Below, one piece after another: positions 18,253 through 27,380 of a stretch of 64,000 nt of DNA. This DNA comes from Bradyrhizobium sp. ORS 285 (GTDB lineage: Bacteria > Pseudomonadota > Alphaproteobacteria > Rhizobiales > Xanthobacteraceae), in contig NZ_LT859959.1 in NCBI RefSeq assembly GCF_900176205.1, forward strand, positions 6,809,001 to 6,873,000, read 5' to 3'. The first letter of the stretch is position 1. Each line of letters starts with the position of its first letter. The notes under the pieces were generated by a model. The model saw only the letters and a list, made by a program, of their open reading frames with translations, was not told the origin of the DNA and ran no database searches. A program made the position numbers and the translations under genes.

Positions 18253-18286
18253 TATGCACATTGACGCATATGCGCCAATGTGCATA
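18253..18286. promoter_or_regulatory. 34-bp palindromic operator between the SnoaL-like and PadR genes
   Basis: TATGCACATTGACGCA, TA centre, TGCGCCAATGTGCATA: two 16-bp arms with a single mismatched pair. It lies 47 nt from the SnoaL-like start and 58 nt from the PadR start. The ATGCACAT...ATGTGCAT spacing resembles PadR-family operators, so autoregulation plus control of the divergent gene is the likely use. Confidence 0.8.
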
Positions 18287-18343
18287 ATGTCAAGCGTGGA
18301 GCGGGGCGGACCAAGATCAGAAAAACGGGAGCAGTTTCCGGCC

Positions 18344-18931
18344 ATGGCCCTCGGCGACGCCATTCTCGCTTGCCTCACCGAACATCCGATGACGGGCTAT
18401 GAGCTCGCCAAGACCTTCGACTCCTCGATCGGGTTCTTCTGGAAGACCGACCACCAGCAGATCTACCGGGAGCTCTCCCGGCTGCGCGACCGCGGCTATA
18501 TCCAGGGGCGCGAGGTGGTGCAGACCGGCAAGCCGAACAAGCTCGTCTACACCTTGACCCCCGAGGGCCGCGCCGCCTTCCGCAGCTGGGCCGCGCGACC
18601 GAGCACGCCGGCCTCGACCAAGGATGATCTGCTGGTCCGACTCTATGCGCTGGGTGCGGCCGACATCGCGCCGATCCGGGCGGACCTGATGGCGCGGCTG
18701 GAACATCATCGCGACCGCGCCGAGCGCTATGATCGCATCCTGAAGAAGCACTACGCCGACGGCAGCGTCGCGCCGGCCGACATGGGCAAGCTGCTCAATC
18801 TGCGCCTCGGCCTGCGTCACGAGCGCATGGTCGCCGAATGGTGCGAGGAGGCGATCACGGCATTGTCGGCCATGTCCGGCACCGGCAGCGTGCGGCCGCT
18901 CGATTCCTCTTCGCGCGAGAACGCCCGCTGA
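18344..18931 (+). CDS. PadR family transcriptional regulator
   Basis: 195-residue PadR-type regulator. The N-terminal winged helix reads ALGDAILACLTEHPMTGYELAKTFDSSIGFFWKTDHQQIYRELSRLRDRGYI, the PadR signature; the C-terminal part is a helical dimerisation domain. PadR proteins usually repress detoxification genes and release DNA on binding phenolics or other small molecules. ATG 18344 starts the conserved MALGDAIL; the longer frame from 18200 runs through the operator and is rejected. Confidence 0.92.
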   Translation: MALGDAILACLTEHPMTGYELAKTFDSSIGFFWKTDHQQIYRELSRLRDRGYIQGREVVQTGKPNKLVYTLTPEGRAAFRSWAARPSTPASTKDDLLVRLYALGAADIAPIRADLMARLEHHRDRAERYDRILKKHYADGSVAPADMGKLLNLRLGLRHERMVAEWCEEAITALSAMSGTGSVRPLDSSSRENAR

Positions 18932-18972
18932 TTCGCGTCGTTCGCTCAGCGCAAAACTTCTGACCGCGCCAG

Positions 18973-18998
18973 CGGTAAACTTAACCCGTTATTTACCG
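18973..18998. promoter_or_regulatory. inverted repeat with CtrA-like half-sites upstream of podJ
   Basis: CGGTAAA (18973-18979) and TTTACCG (18992-18998) form a 7-bp inverted repeat. Inside it TTAA-N7-TTTA (18981-18995) is one base off the CtrA box TTAA-N7-TTAA. A cell-cycle regulator site would suit a polarity gene, but this is a weak match. Confidence 0.35.
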
Positions 18999-19120
18999 TA
19001 AAAGTCAAAAGTCGGGACCTGGAGCAGACGATCTGCGCGGACCCGTTCATGTTCACGTCCGGGACGCGTGGGGAGGCTGGAGGCGCTTGGTGGAGCGCTG
19101 GAAGCGGAACCGGACGAGAC

Positions 19121-22100
19121 ATGAATTCGCGCGTACCGTGGAGTAATGAAGGCATCGACCCGTCCGTCCGCGAGAGGGCCGAGGCTGCGGCGCAACGCGC
19201 CGGCATGACGCTGAACGACTGGATCAACTCCACGCTCGGCGCATCGGCTCCGCCTGATTTCCGCGGCAGCCCCGCACCACGCAGCCCGGCGCCGGCCAGC
19301 CGCGATGCTCGCGAAGTCTCGGACATCCATCAGCGGCTCGATTCCATCGCAAGGCAGATCGAGCACATGTCGCGGCCCGGGGCACGCAAGGACTCGCCGC
19401 GCGACGAGCAGGGCGTGGCGCGCCAGCTCAACGACGCCATCTCGCGGCTCGACGCCCGCCTGTCCCAGATCTCGACGCCGCTGCGCAAACCCGCCACCGA
19501 GGACCGCTACCGCGGCCCCGACGGCGTCGAGCGCGCCGCCGCACAGCTTTATCGCCCGGCCCAGCCGCTCAGCGCCGGCTCCTTCGACATCGCCGTGGCC
19601 GAGATCAGCGCCCGTCAGAGCGAGCTCGACAATGCGCGCCCGCTGCCGCCGCATCAGGCGCCGCCGACCGCGCCTGCGATGGCGCCCGCTGCAGCCCCGC
19701 TGATGACGCCGCCACCCGCGGCCGCAACCAGCCCCGATTTCTCGCAGCTCGAACGTCACCTGCTGAAGATCACCAGCCAGATCGAGGCGCTGCATCGTCC
19801 GGATGACGGCATCGAGCAGTCGATCGCGGGCTTCCGCACCGAGCTGGCCGAGATCCGCCTCACCATCACCGAGGCGATGCCGCGGCGCGCGATCGAGTCG
19901 ATCGAGAACGAGATCCACTCGCTGTCGCGGCGTATCGACGAGAACCGCCAGAGCGGCGTCGACGGCCAGGCGCTCGCCGGCATCGAGCGCGCGCTGACCG
20001 ATATCCGCGAGGTGGTCGGCTCGCTCAAGCCCGCCGAGCAACTCGCCGTCTATGACGAGGCGATCCGCAATCTCGGCGCCAAGCTCGACCTGATCCTGCG
20101 CGCCAATGACGATCCCGGCACGGTTCAGCAGCTCGAAAGCGCCATCACGGCGCTGCGCGCGATCGTGGCCAATGTCGCCTCCAACGATGCGCTGGAACGG
20201 CTGTCGGACGACCTTCGGCAATTGTCCTCGAAGGTCGACCAGGTCACGCAGGCGCGCGACACGCACGAAGCCTTCCACGATTCCTTCGCGGCGCTGGAGC
20301 AGCGCATCGCGGCCCTGACCTCGACGCTCGAAAGCCGCGAGCATCCCGCCCCCGCGCCCGACAACACCGCCCAGATCGAGGACGCGCTGCGCGGCCTGTC
20401 CGACCGCATCGACCGGCTGCAGGTCGGCAATGACGGCTCGTCCGCCATCACCCATCTCGAGCAGCGCATCAGCTACCTCCTGGAGCGGCTGGAAGCGGCC
20501 AACGATCCGCGCGGCGGCAACATGTCCCGGGTCGAGGACGGCCTGCAGGACATCCTGCGCTATCTCGAACGGCAGCAGGCGACGTTCGCCGCTTTGTCCG
20601 AGAGCCGGTCGCAGCGCGAAGCCTCGCATGACACTGGCCTCGTGGACATGGTCAAGCGCGAGCTGTCGGACATCCGCTTCAGCCAGACCGAGACCGATCG
20701 CAACACCCAGGATTCGCTCGAAGCGGTCCACAACACGCTCGGCCACGTCGTCGACCGCTTGGCGATGATCGAGGGCGATCTGCGCAACGTGCGCGCGACG
20801 ACCAGCCAGCCGGCCGTCCTGCCGCCGCTTGCGCCGACGATCGAGCCGCCGATGCCCGCCGCCGCACGTGCGCCGGCACCGCAGGCCTATGCCGATCCAC
20901 CTCGAGCTGAGCCGTCCTATCGACCGGAGCTGCCGAATCCGGCAGCCGCGCAGATGGCTGCCCCCATCGCTGCTCCGGCGCCCACCGCATCGGCGTTCGC
21001 CGCTGCCCCGCGCGACTTCCACGCGGCAGCAGCACCGGCCCCTGCTCCGATGCCGCCGCCGATCCCGCCCAAGGCGATCGCCGACATCCTAGAGCCGCAC
21101 GCCGCCCAGGCAGCGCAGGCCGCGCGCCCCGCCGCAATCGTTCCCGAATTGCCGCCGGACCATCCGCTGGAGCCGGGCACGCGCCCGCCCGGCCGGACCG
21201 CGTCTCCCGCGGAACGCATCGCCGCGTCCGAGGATGCGCTGAGCGAACTGCCCGCCGGAAAGCGTGAGCCTGTCTCCACGTCTAGCTTCATCGCCGCTGC
21301 CCGGCGCGCCGCGCAGGCTGCGGCCGCGGCGCAGCCGGTCGATCCGAAGAAGGCGAAGAAGGACAAGCCGAAGGAGAAGGCCAAGGAGCCGCCACCGAAG
21401 GCCGTCGCCAAGGAAGCGCCCAAGGAGCCACCAAAGGCCAAGACCAAGGAGAAGCCGACAATCGCTCTGACGGCCGAAGGTGACGAGGAGGTCTCGACCA
21501 TCGGCTCGAAGATCCGCTCGCTGCTGGTCGGCGCCAGCGTCGTGGTGATCGTGCTCGGCACCTTCAAATTCGCCATGTCGCTGCTCGACACCGGCTCCAC
21601 GCCGCCGCCCGTCGCGCCGATGGAGAGCCAAAGCGAGGCGCCGCGCGCGCAAATGCCGTCGTCGACGCCCAGCATGTCGCCGCGCCCGGCGACACCGGAC
21701 CAGAGCGTGCCGTCGCTGACCTCGCCGACCCCGATCGACCGCCAGTCCTATAACCGGGCCATGCCGAGCGAGGCGGAGACGATCGCGATGCTCGCGATCC
21801 CGCAGGATACCGACAAGCAGGCCGCCGCCGCGAACGACATCACCGGGACGATCCCGACCGCCGCCAACGGCCAGAAGCTCGGCCTCGTCCAGGTGCCGGC
21901 TTCCGAGAAGCTGCCCGATGCGATCGGCGGCATGGCGCTGCGCAATGCCGCGCTGAAGGGTGATCCGAGCGCGGCCTACGAGGTCGGCGTGCGCTTCGCC
22001 GAAGGCAAGGGCATCGCGCCGAACTACGAGGAAGCCGCCAAATGGTATGACCGCGCTGCGCAGGCCGGGCTCATTCCGGCCGTGTTCCGGCTCGGCACCT

Positions 22101-22621
22101 TCTACGAGAAGGGCCTCGGCGTGAAGAAGGACGCCGACATCGCCCGCCGCTACTACGTCGTCGCCGCCGAGCGCGGCAACGCCAAGGCGATGCACAATCT
22201 CGCCGTGCTCGACGCCGATGGCGGCGGCAAGGGCGCGAACTACAAGAGCGCGTCGCAATGGTTCCGCAAGGCCGCCGAGCGCGGTGTCGCCGACAGCCAG
22301 TTCAACCTCGGCATCCTCTATGCGCGGGGCATTGGCGTCGAGCAGAACCTCGCCGAGTCCTACAAATGGTTCACCCTCGCCGCTGCCCAGGGCGATGCGG
22401 ACGCCGGACGCAAGCGTGACGACGTCGCCAAGCGCCTCGATGCGCAGTCGCTGGCCGCGGCCAAGCTCGCGATCCAGACCTTCACGGTCGAGCCGCAGCC
22501 GGACGACTCGATCAACGTGCCGGCACCCGCCGGCGGATGGGACGGCAACCAGGCGATCGCCAAGGCCGCCGCAGCCAAGGCCGCATTGGCGAAGCGTTCG
22601 GCTTCGGCGGCACCGCGCTGA
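19121..22621 (+). CDS. podJ: PodJ-like polar localisation protein with Sel1 repeats
   Basis: 1166-residue single-span membrane protein. The N-terminus SRVPWSNEGIDPSVRERAEAAAQRAGMTLNDWI matches the conserved PodJ start. Residues about 60-560 are predicted coiled coil; 570-790 are Ala/Pro- then Lys-rich and disordered. One membrane helix lies at about 801-822 (LLVGASVVVIVLGTFKFAMSLL). The periplasmic part carries about four Sel1 repeats (about 942-1093: PSAAYEVGVRFAEGKG and following). In Caulobacter PodJ organises pole development. ATG 19121 is preferred over 19049 because homology begins there. Confidence 0.88.
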   Translation: MNSRVPWSNEGIDPSVRERAEAAAQRAGMTLNDWINSTLGASAPPDFRGSPAPRSPAPASRDAREVSDIHQRLDSIARQIEHMSRPGARKDSPRDEQGVARQLNDAISRLDARLSQISTPLRKPATEDRYRGPDGVERAAAQLYRPAQPLSAGSFDIAVAEISARQSELDNARPLPPHQAPPTAPAMAPAAAPLMTPPPAAATSPDFSQLERHLLKITSQIEALHRPDDGIEQSIAGFRTELAEIRLTITEAMPRRAIESIENEIHSLSRRIDENRQSGVDGQALAGIERALTDIREVVGSLKPAEQLAVYDEAIRNLGAKLDLILRANDDPGTVQQLESAITALRAIVANVASNDALERLSDDLRQLSSKVDQVTQARDTHEAFHDSFAALEQRIAALTSTLESREHPAPAPDNTAQIEDALRGLSDRIDRLQVGNDGSSAITHLEQRISYLLERLEAANDPRGGNMSRVEDGLQDILRYLERQQATFAALSESRSQREASHDTGLVDMVKRELSDIRFSQTETDRNTQDSLEAVHNTLGHVVDRLAMIEGDLRNVRATTSQPAVLPPLAPTIEPPMPAAARAPAPQAYADPPRAEPSYRPELPNPAAAQMAAPIAAPAPTASAFAAAPRDFHAAAAPAPAPMPPPIPPKAIADILEPHAAQAAQAARPAAIVPELPPDHPLEPGTRPPGRTASPAERIAASEDALSELPAGKREPVSTSSFIAAARRAAQAAAAAQPVDPKKAKKDKPKEKAKEPPPKAVAKEAPKEPPKAKTKEKPTIALTAEGDEEVSTIGSKIRSLLVGASVVVIVLGTFKFAMSLLDTGSTPPPVAPMESQSEAPRAQMPSSTPSMSPRPATPDQSVPSLTSPTPIDRQSYNRAMPSEAETIAMLAIPQDTDKQAAAANDITGTIPTAANGQKLGLVQVPASEKLPDAIGGMALRNAALKGDPSAAYEVGVRFAEGKGIAPNYEEAAKWYDRAAQAGLIPAVFRLGTFYEKGLGVKKDADIARRYYVVAAERGNAKAMHNLAVLDADGGGKGANYKSASQWFRKAAERGVADSQFNLGILYARGIGVEQNLAESYKWFTLAAAQGDADAGRKRDDVAKRLDAQSLAAAKLAIQTFTVEPQPDDSINVPAPAGGWDGNQAIAKAAAAKAALAKRSASAAPR

Positions 22622-22748
22622 GGGCCCCCAGCGCAGGTTGCAGGCGAGATGCTGCGGCCTCGAAGATGGCGACAAAATCCTGAACACGTCCGCCCGCGCG
22701 CCATAGTGTCGTGCGGGCGATCGGTATAGGACTTCGCGACGGCGCGTG

Positions 22749-23603
22749 ATGGACGCCGCGAGGGAGTGGCGGCGCGTGACAGCCGGAGACCAGCAGCAGA
22801 ACGGCGCGCCGTTTCGACAACCGCCGACGGGCCCGCGGGTGGCGCCACAGCCGCAGCCGAGCTTCACCGCCGCGCCTCGATCCCCCGTGCAGCAGGTCAC
22901 CGACGGCTATCCCGCGGCGTTCCGCTGGCGCCGGATGGCCTCGGTGATCTTCTTCGTCGGGATCATGCTCAGCGGCGGAATCCGCGCCTATCGTGACCTG
23001 TCGCGCCCGGATGCCTGGTCGTTCTGGAAGGATCAGTACGTCTCGCCAAGCCTGTCCTCGGTGCTGGTTGCCGACGCCGCACTCGGCGCGACCGGCGGGA
23101 CTCGTGCAGTGCTCGCGGTGAGCGGCCGCATCGGCCCGGCCGCCGCGATCTGGCTGCGCGAGCGGATCAACGAATCCAATCTGAGAATCGGCGACGTGGT
23201 GCTGTTGTCCTCGCCCGGCGGCAATCTCGAACAGGGCGTCTTGATGGGCGAGATCATCCGCGCCCACGGCCTCGCCACCGCGGTCGGCGTGGTTGACAAG
23301 GACGGCCGCATTCGTCCCGGCTATTGCGCGAGCGCCTGCGTCTTCACCTTCGCGGGCGGCCAGACCCGCTACGGCCTCGACGGCTCGGCGCTCGGCGTCC
23401 ACCGCTTCACCTCCAAAGCGGAGGGCGAGGACGCGGTCGCCGACACCCAGCGCGTCACCGGCGCGATCCTCGGCTATGTCACCCGCATGGGCATCTCGTC
23501 GCAGGTGATCGAAGCCATGTCCGAGACGCGCGACATCCGCTGGCTGGATCCGCAGGAGGCCGAGGCGATGAAGCTGGTGACGGCGCCACTGAAGCCACTC
23601 TGA
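22749..23603 (+). CDS. membrane-anchored periplasmic ClpP/crotonase-like protein
   Basis: 284 residues: a proline-rich cytoplasmic N-terminus, one membrane helix (about 62-78, MASVIFFVGIMLSGG), then a periplasmic domain resembling ClpP/crotonase-fold proteases. VLLSSPGGNLEQGVLMGEII matches the oxyanion-type glycine loop, and GYCASACVFTFAGG places a serine between two cysteines. No histidine-aspartate pair can be assigned with certainty; HRF follows 20 residues later. Function unknown. A shorter exported protein with the same CASAC motif is at 45558-46082. ATG 22749 or GTG 22746 are possible starts. Confidence 0.7.
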   Translation: MDAAREWRRVTAGDQQQNGAPFRQPPTGPRVAPQPQPSFTAAPRSPVQQVTDGYPAAFRWRRMASVIFFVGIMLSGGIRAYRDLSRPDAWSFWKDQYVSPSLSSVLVADAALGATGGTRAVLAVSGRIGPAAAIWLRERINESNLRIGDVVLLSSPGGNLEQGVLMGEIIRAHGLATAVGVVDKDGRIRPGYCASACVFTFAGGQTRYGLDGSALGVHRFTSKAEGEDAVADTQRVTGAILGYVTRMGISSQVIEAMSETRDIRWLDPQEAEAMKLVTAPLKPL

Positions 23604-23751
23604 TCGGTCGGCCGGTGACGGCCTCAGCAGATCGCAGGGCCGGGATCGGGAATCCCTGATCCCTTCGGCAGCATTTTCGGTTATGCAGGACGCAAAGCAC
23701 CTGCTTCGCATGCGTGGGATGCTTCGGTTGAACGTTCGCAGGGCCGCGCGG

Positions 23752-24678
23752 ATGCAGATCTACCTCCCCATCGCCGACATCCCGGTCAACATCTTCCTGC
23801 TGCTGGCCATGGGCGCGGCCGTCGGTTTCGTGTCCGGCATGTTCGGCATCGGCGGCGGCTTCCTGATGACGCCGCTCCTGATCTTCGTCGGCATCACGCC
23901 GGCGGTCGCGGTCGCCTCGGTGTCCAGCCACATCGCCGCCTCCTCGTTCTCCGGCGCACTGTCCTATTGGCGAAGGCGGGCGATCGATCCCTCTTTGGCG
24001 CTGGTGCTGATGATCGGCGGCACGCTGGGCACCGCGCTCGGCGTCGCCACCTTCACGTTGCTGCGCTCGCTCGGCCAACTCGACCTGATGATCGCGCTGT
24101 CCTATGTCGTGCTGCTGACCAGCGTCGGCGGCGTGATGTTCTGGGAGGGCCTGCGCGCTATCCTGCGCGAACGCCAGGGCGCGGCCGCCACGGTGCGCCG
24201 GCCCGGCAGCCATGTCTGGGTCCATGGCCTGCCGCTGAAGATGCGCTTCAAGCGCTCCAAGATCTACGTCTCGGTCATTCCCGTCATCGGCATCGGCGTT
24301 CTCATCGGCTTTCTCGGCGCCGTCATGGGCATCGGCGGCGGCTTCATCCTGGTGCCGCTCTTGATCTATCTGCTGCGCGTGCCGACCTCGACCGTGATCG
24401 GCACCTCGATGGTGCTGACGCTCGCCACCATGATGATCGCGACCATGCTGCATGCGCTGAGCAATCATCTGGTCGATGCCGTGCTGGCGCTCATCCTGAT
24501 GATCGGCGGCGTCACCGGCGCACAGTTCGGCGCCCGCGCCGGCCAGATGATCCGCGGCGAGCAGTTGCGGCTGCTGCTCGGCCTCTTGATCCTCGCCGTC
24601 GGCATCCGTTTTGCGATCGAGCTCGTGATCAAGCCCGACGACCTCTTCACCATCCGCGAGACCGAGGCGAGCCGATGA
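23752..24678 (+). CDS. TauE/SafE family sulfite/organosulfonate exporter-like permease
   Basis: About 308 residues with eight to nine membrane helices in two pseudo-repeats. The repeat signature occurs twice: VSGMFGIGGGFLMTPLL and LGAVMGIGGGFILVPLL. Members move sulfite, sulfoacetate or other small anions. The start MQIYLPIADIPVN is preferred; a longer frame from 23683 adds an arginine-rich extension. It overlaps the next gene as ATGA. The downstream TIGR02186-type protein is a frequent partner of this permease type, so the pair probably works together. Confidence 0.88.
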   Translation: MQIYLPIADIPVNIFLLLAMGAAVGFVSGMFGIGGGFLMTPLLIFVGITPAVAVASVSSHIAASSFSGALSYWRRRAIDPSLALVLMIGGTLGTALGVATFTLLRSLGQLDLMIALSYVVLLTSVGGVMFWEGLRAILRERQGAAATVRRPGSHVWVHGLPLKMRFKRSKIYVSVIPVIGIGVLIGFLGAVMGIGGGFILVPLLIYLLRVPTSTVIGTSMVLTLATMMIATMLHALSNHLVDAVLALILMIGGVTGAQFGARAGQMIRGEQLRLLLGLLILAVGIRFAIELVIKPDDLFTIRETEASR

Positions 24679-25454
24679 CCCTGCTCCGCCTCGCTTGCGT
24701 CACGCTCGCGCTGCTGTTGGCCGGCGCGGCACCGGCGTGCGCGGAACGGCTGATCGCCTCCGTCTCCAACCATCGCGTGACGGTGACGCCGAATTATTCC
24801 GGCGAGGAACTCGTCTTGTTCGGCTCGGTCGAGAAGGACGCGCAGACCCCGCCGACCCGCACCGCCTATGATCTCGTGGTCACCGTGCGCGGGCCGCGCG
24901 CCGACATGGTGACGCGGCGCAAGGAGCGCAAATTCGGCATCTGGATCAACACCGACTCGCGCCAGTTCCTGAAGGTGCCCGGCTATCTCGCGCTGTTCGC
25001 CAACCGGCCGTTCGATGCGATGGCCAATCCCGAGGTGCAACGGCGCCAGCAGCTCGGCCTGACCAACGTGCTGCTGACGCAGCGCGTCGGCCCAGACTAT
25101 GGCGACGTGGTGCCGAACGACGTCTTCCGCAGCGCTTTCGTGCGGCTGCAGTCGCAGCACGGGCTCTATCGCGAGGACACGTCGGCGGTGACGTTCCTGA
25201 CGCCCACCCTGTTCCGCACCGGCATTCCGCTGCCCGCCGCGGTTCCGATCGGCACCTATGAGATCGAGATCAAGCTGCTCGCCGACGGCGCGCTGATCAC
25301 CAAGACGGAGACCGCGTTCGAAATCGTCAAGGTCGGCTTCGAGCAGTTCGTGGCAAGCTCCGCGCGGCAGAATGGCTTTGTCTATGGCCTCGTCACGACG
25401 GCGATGGCGCTGATGACGGGCTGGATGGCGTCGATCGTGTTCCGGCGCGATTAG
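24675..25454 (+). CDS. TIGR02186-type alphaproteobacterial membrane protein
   Basis: 259 residues: a signal peptide (LLRLACVTLALLLAGAAPACA), a beta-rich periplasmic region (ERLIASVSNHRVTVTPNYSGEELVLFGSVE...), and one C-terminal membrane helix (VYGLVTTAMALMTGWMASIVF). It matches the alphaproteobacterial family found beside TauE/SafE permeases; the role is unknown, possibly an accessory to transport. Translationally coupled to the permease (ATGA). Its stop overlaps the stop of the convergent DMT transporter by 4 bp. Confidence 0.85.
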   Translation: MTLLRLACVTLALLLAGAAPACAERLIASVSNHRVTVTPNYSGEELVLFGSVEKDAQTPPTRTAYDLVVTVRGPRADMVTRRKERKFGIWINTDSRQFLKVPGYLALFANRPFDAMANPEVQRRQQLGLTNVLLTQRVGPDYGDVVPNDVFRSAFVRLQSQHGLYREDTSAVTFLTPTLFRTGIPLPAAVPIGTYEIEIKLLADGALITKTETAFEIVKVGFEQFVASSARQNGFVYGLVTTAMALMTGWMASIVFRRD

Positions 25455-26368
25455 GCCACGCTGACACGCACCGGCGTACGCGTCACCAGGTAGATGCCGA
25501 TGGCCACGGGGACGACGCCGAGCAGGTCCTGCAGCGCGACGTGCTCACCGAGCACCAGGAAGGCGAAGATCATCGCCAGCGGCGGCATCACGAAGTGATA
25601 GGCGCTCGCAGCGGTCGCGCCGCACACCTTCAGCAGGTGGAACCAGAGCACGTAAGCGAGGATCGACCCGCCCAGCACGAGGAAAGCAAACGCGCCGGCA
25701 AGCTGCGCATTCGGGGTGATGTCGTGGATATCGGAGATGCCGAGCGCGACCGGCCACAGCACGAGGCCCGCGGACAGGTTCTGGATGCCGTTGCCGACCC
25801 ACAGGCTGCCCTTGGGCGCGAGCTGCTTGAACAGGATCGTGCCCGTCACGATCGAGGCCAGCGCTGCCAGCGTGTAGAGAATGCCTTCGAGATGATCGGT
25901 GCCGACTGACATGCGGTGCCAGACGATCATCGCGACGCCGAGCGTGCCGAGCGCCAGCCCCGCGATCTTGCGCAAGGTCAGCGGTTCGCCCAGCAAGAGC
26001 GCCGCGAACACCGCGGTGAATACCGGATTGGCCGAGACGATCAGCCCGCCCAGCCCAGCCGACACCGTCTTCAGCCCGGTATAGCCGAGGCCGAGATACA
26101 GCGCGTTGTTGGCGATGCCGATGATCGCGAACACGGCCGCATCGCGCCACGTCATGCGCAGCTCGCCGCGGATGAGCGAGACCGCCAGAATCATGACGCC
26201 CGCGAGCGAGAATCGCGCCGCGAGCAGCAGCAGTGGCGGGCAATAGGTCACGCCGATCTTGCCGGCGACGAAGGCGAAGCTCCACAGCAGGCAGAACAGG
26301 CCGATCTCGAGCGGCAGCAGGTTCGATTTCATCGGGGTCGCGGCAACTGGTGTGGACACGGACGACAT
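25451..26368 (-). CDS. DMT superfamily (EamA) transporter
   Basis: 305-residue inner-membrane protein with about ten helices and two EamA repeats, e.g. FCLLWSFAFVAGKIGVTYCPPLLLLAARF in the first and the AYHFVMPPLAMIFAFLVLGE block in the second. EamA proteins export metabolites or amino acids; the substrate is not predictable. AAAGGAG precedes the ATG. Divergent from a LysR regulator with 97 nt between starts, an arrangement that usually means the regulator controls the exporter. Confidence 0.9.
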   Translation of the reverse strand: MSSVSTPVAATPMKSNLLPLEIGLFCLLWSFAFVAGKIGVTYCPPLLLLAARFSLAGVMILAVSLIRGELRMTWRDAAVFAIIGIANNALYLGLGYTGLKTVSAGLGGLIVSANPVFTAVFAALLLGEPLTLRKIAGLALGTLGVAMIVWHRMSVGTDHLEGILYTLAALASIVTGTILFKQLAPKGSLWVGNGIQNLSAGLVLWPVALGISDIHDITPNAQLAGAFAFLVLGGSILAYVLWFHLLKVCGATAASAYHFVMPPLAMIFAFLVLGEHVALQDLLGVVPVAIGIYLVTRTPVRVSVA

Positions 26369-26465
26369 CGGGGGGCTCCTTTCCCGCCGGTGTAGGGCTG
26401 TTCTTCCTCATTTGGAAATTAAATGCTAAACTGAAACTCAGTGGAATTTTGAATGGACGCTCCCG
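26369..26465. promoter_or_regulatory. divergent promoter region of the DMT exporter and LysR genes
   Basis: 97 nt with a clearly AT-rich centre (about 26403-26455) in a GC-rich region, where the LysR regulator and both promoters should act. No clean T-N11-A palindrome was picked out by eye. Confidence 0.4.
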
Positions 26466-27332
26466 ATGCTTGATCTGGAGCTGTTGCGCAGCTTCGTCTC
26501 GGTGGTCGAGGCCGGCGGCTTCACCCGGGCCGGCGAGCGGGTCCACCGCACGCAATCGACCATCAGCCAGCAGATCCGGCGTCTCGAGGAGGATCTCGGC
26601 CAGATCCTGCTCAACCGGGACGGCCGCGAGGTGACGCCGACTGAAGCCGGCGAGCGGCTGCTGTCCTACGCCCGCCGCCTGCTCGCGCTGGCCGAGGAAG
26701 CCCGTGATGTCGTGGCTCGTCCGGGGCCTAACGGCGCGGTGAAGCTCGGCATTCCCGAGGATTTTGCCGCCTACCGGCTGGCAAAACTGCTCGCGGCGTT
26801 CTCCCGTGCTCACCCCGATCTCAGGCTCGACGTCCGCGCCGACCAGAGCCTCAACCTCAAGCGCGACATCGAGCGCGGCGATCTCGACCTCGCACTGCTC
26901 AAGCGCGGCGTCGACGACACCCGTGCGGCGATCGCGGCGTGGCCCGAGCAGGTCCATTGGGTCACCAGCAAGAGCCATCCAGTCAGCCTCGAGGCCCGCT
27001 CGGTGCCGCTGATCGGCTTTCCGCTCGGCTGCATCTATCGCAGCCGCGCGATCCACGCGCTGGAAGCCGCGGGGCGGGCCTGGCACATGGCCTACACGTC
27101 ATCGAGCCTCGCCGCGATCCAGGCCGCGGTGGCGGCGGGCATGGGGCTGAGCATCCTCTCAGAGATGTCGGTGCAGGCGGAGCACCGCGTGCTGACGGCG
27201 CGTGAGGGCTTCGCTCCGATCGATCGCACCGAGGTCGCGTTGCTCGCCTCTCCCACTGCCAGCCCGGCCACCTTGCGGCTGGCCGACCGGCTGGCGGAAT
27301 TCTGCGAGAAGGTGCAGGCGAAGGCGGCGTAG
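26466..27332 (+). CDS. LysR family transcriptional regulator
   Basis: 288 residues. The N-terminal winged helix reads LDLELLRSFVSVVEAGGFTRAGERVHRTQSTISQQIRRLEEDLG, typical LysR; the substrate-binding domain starts about residue 92 (GAVKLGIPEDFAAYRLAKLL). The inducer is unknown. The adjacent divergent EamA transporter is the likely target. Confidence 0.93.
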   Translation: MLDLELLRSFVSVVEAGGFTRAGERVHRTQSTISQQIRRLEEDLGQILLNRDGREVTPTEAGERLLSYARRLLALAEEARDVVARPGPNGAVKLGIPEDFAAYRLAKLLAAFSRAHPDLRLDVRADQSLNLKRDIERGDLDLALLKRGVDDTRAAIAAWPEQVHWVTSKSHPVSLEARSVPLIGFPLGCIYRSRAIHALEAAGRAWHMAYTSSSLAAIQAAVAAGMGLSILSEMSVQAEHRVLTAREGFAPIDRTEVALLASPTASPATLRLADRLAEFCEKVQAKAA

Positions 27333-27380
27333 CAGTTGCCAGGAGGATCACTCACCCAACTATCAATGACGATCGTTCAA

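Noticed and set aside
18989..21022. 677-codon open frame antisense to the PodJ-like gene
   Set aside because: Same strand-shadow effect; no domain or ribosome site, while the sense frame has the PodJ N-terminus and Sel1 repeats.
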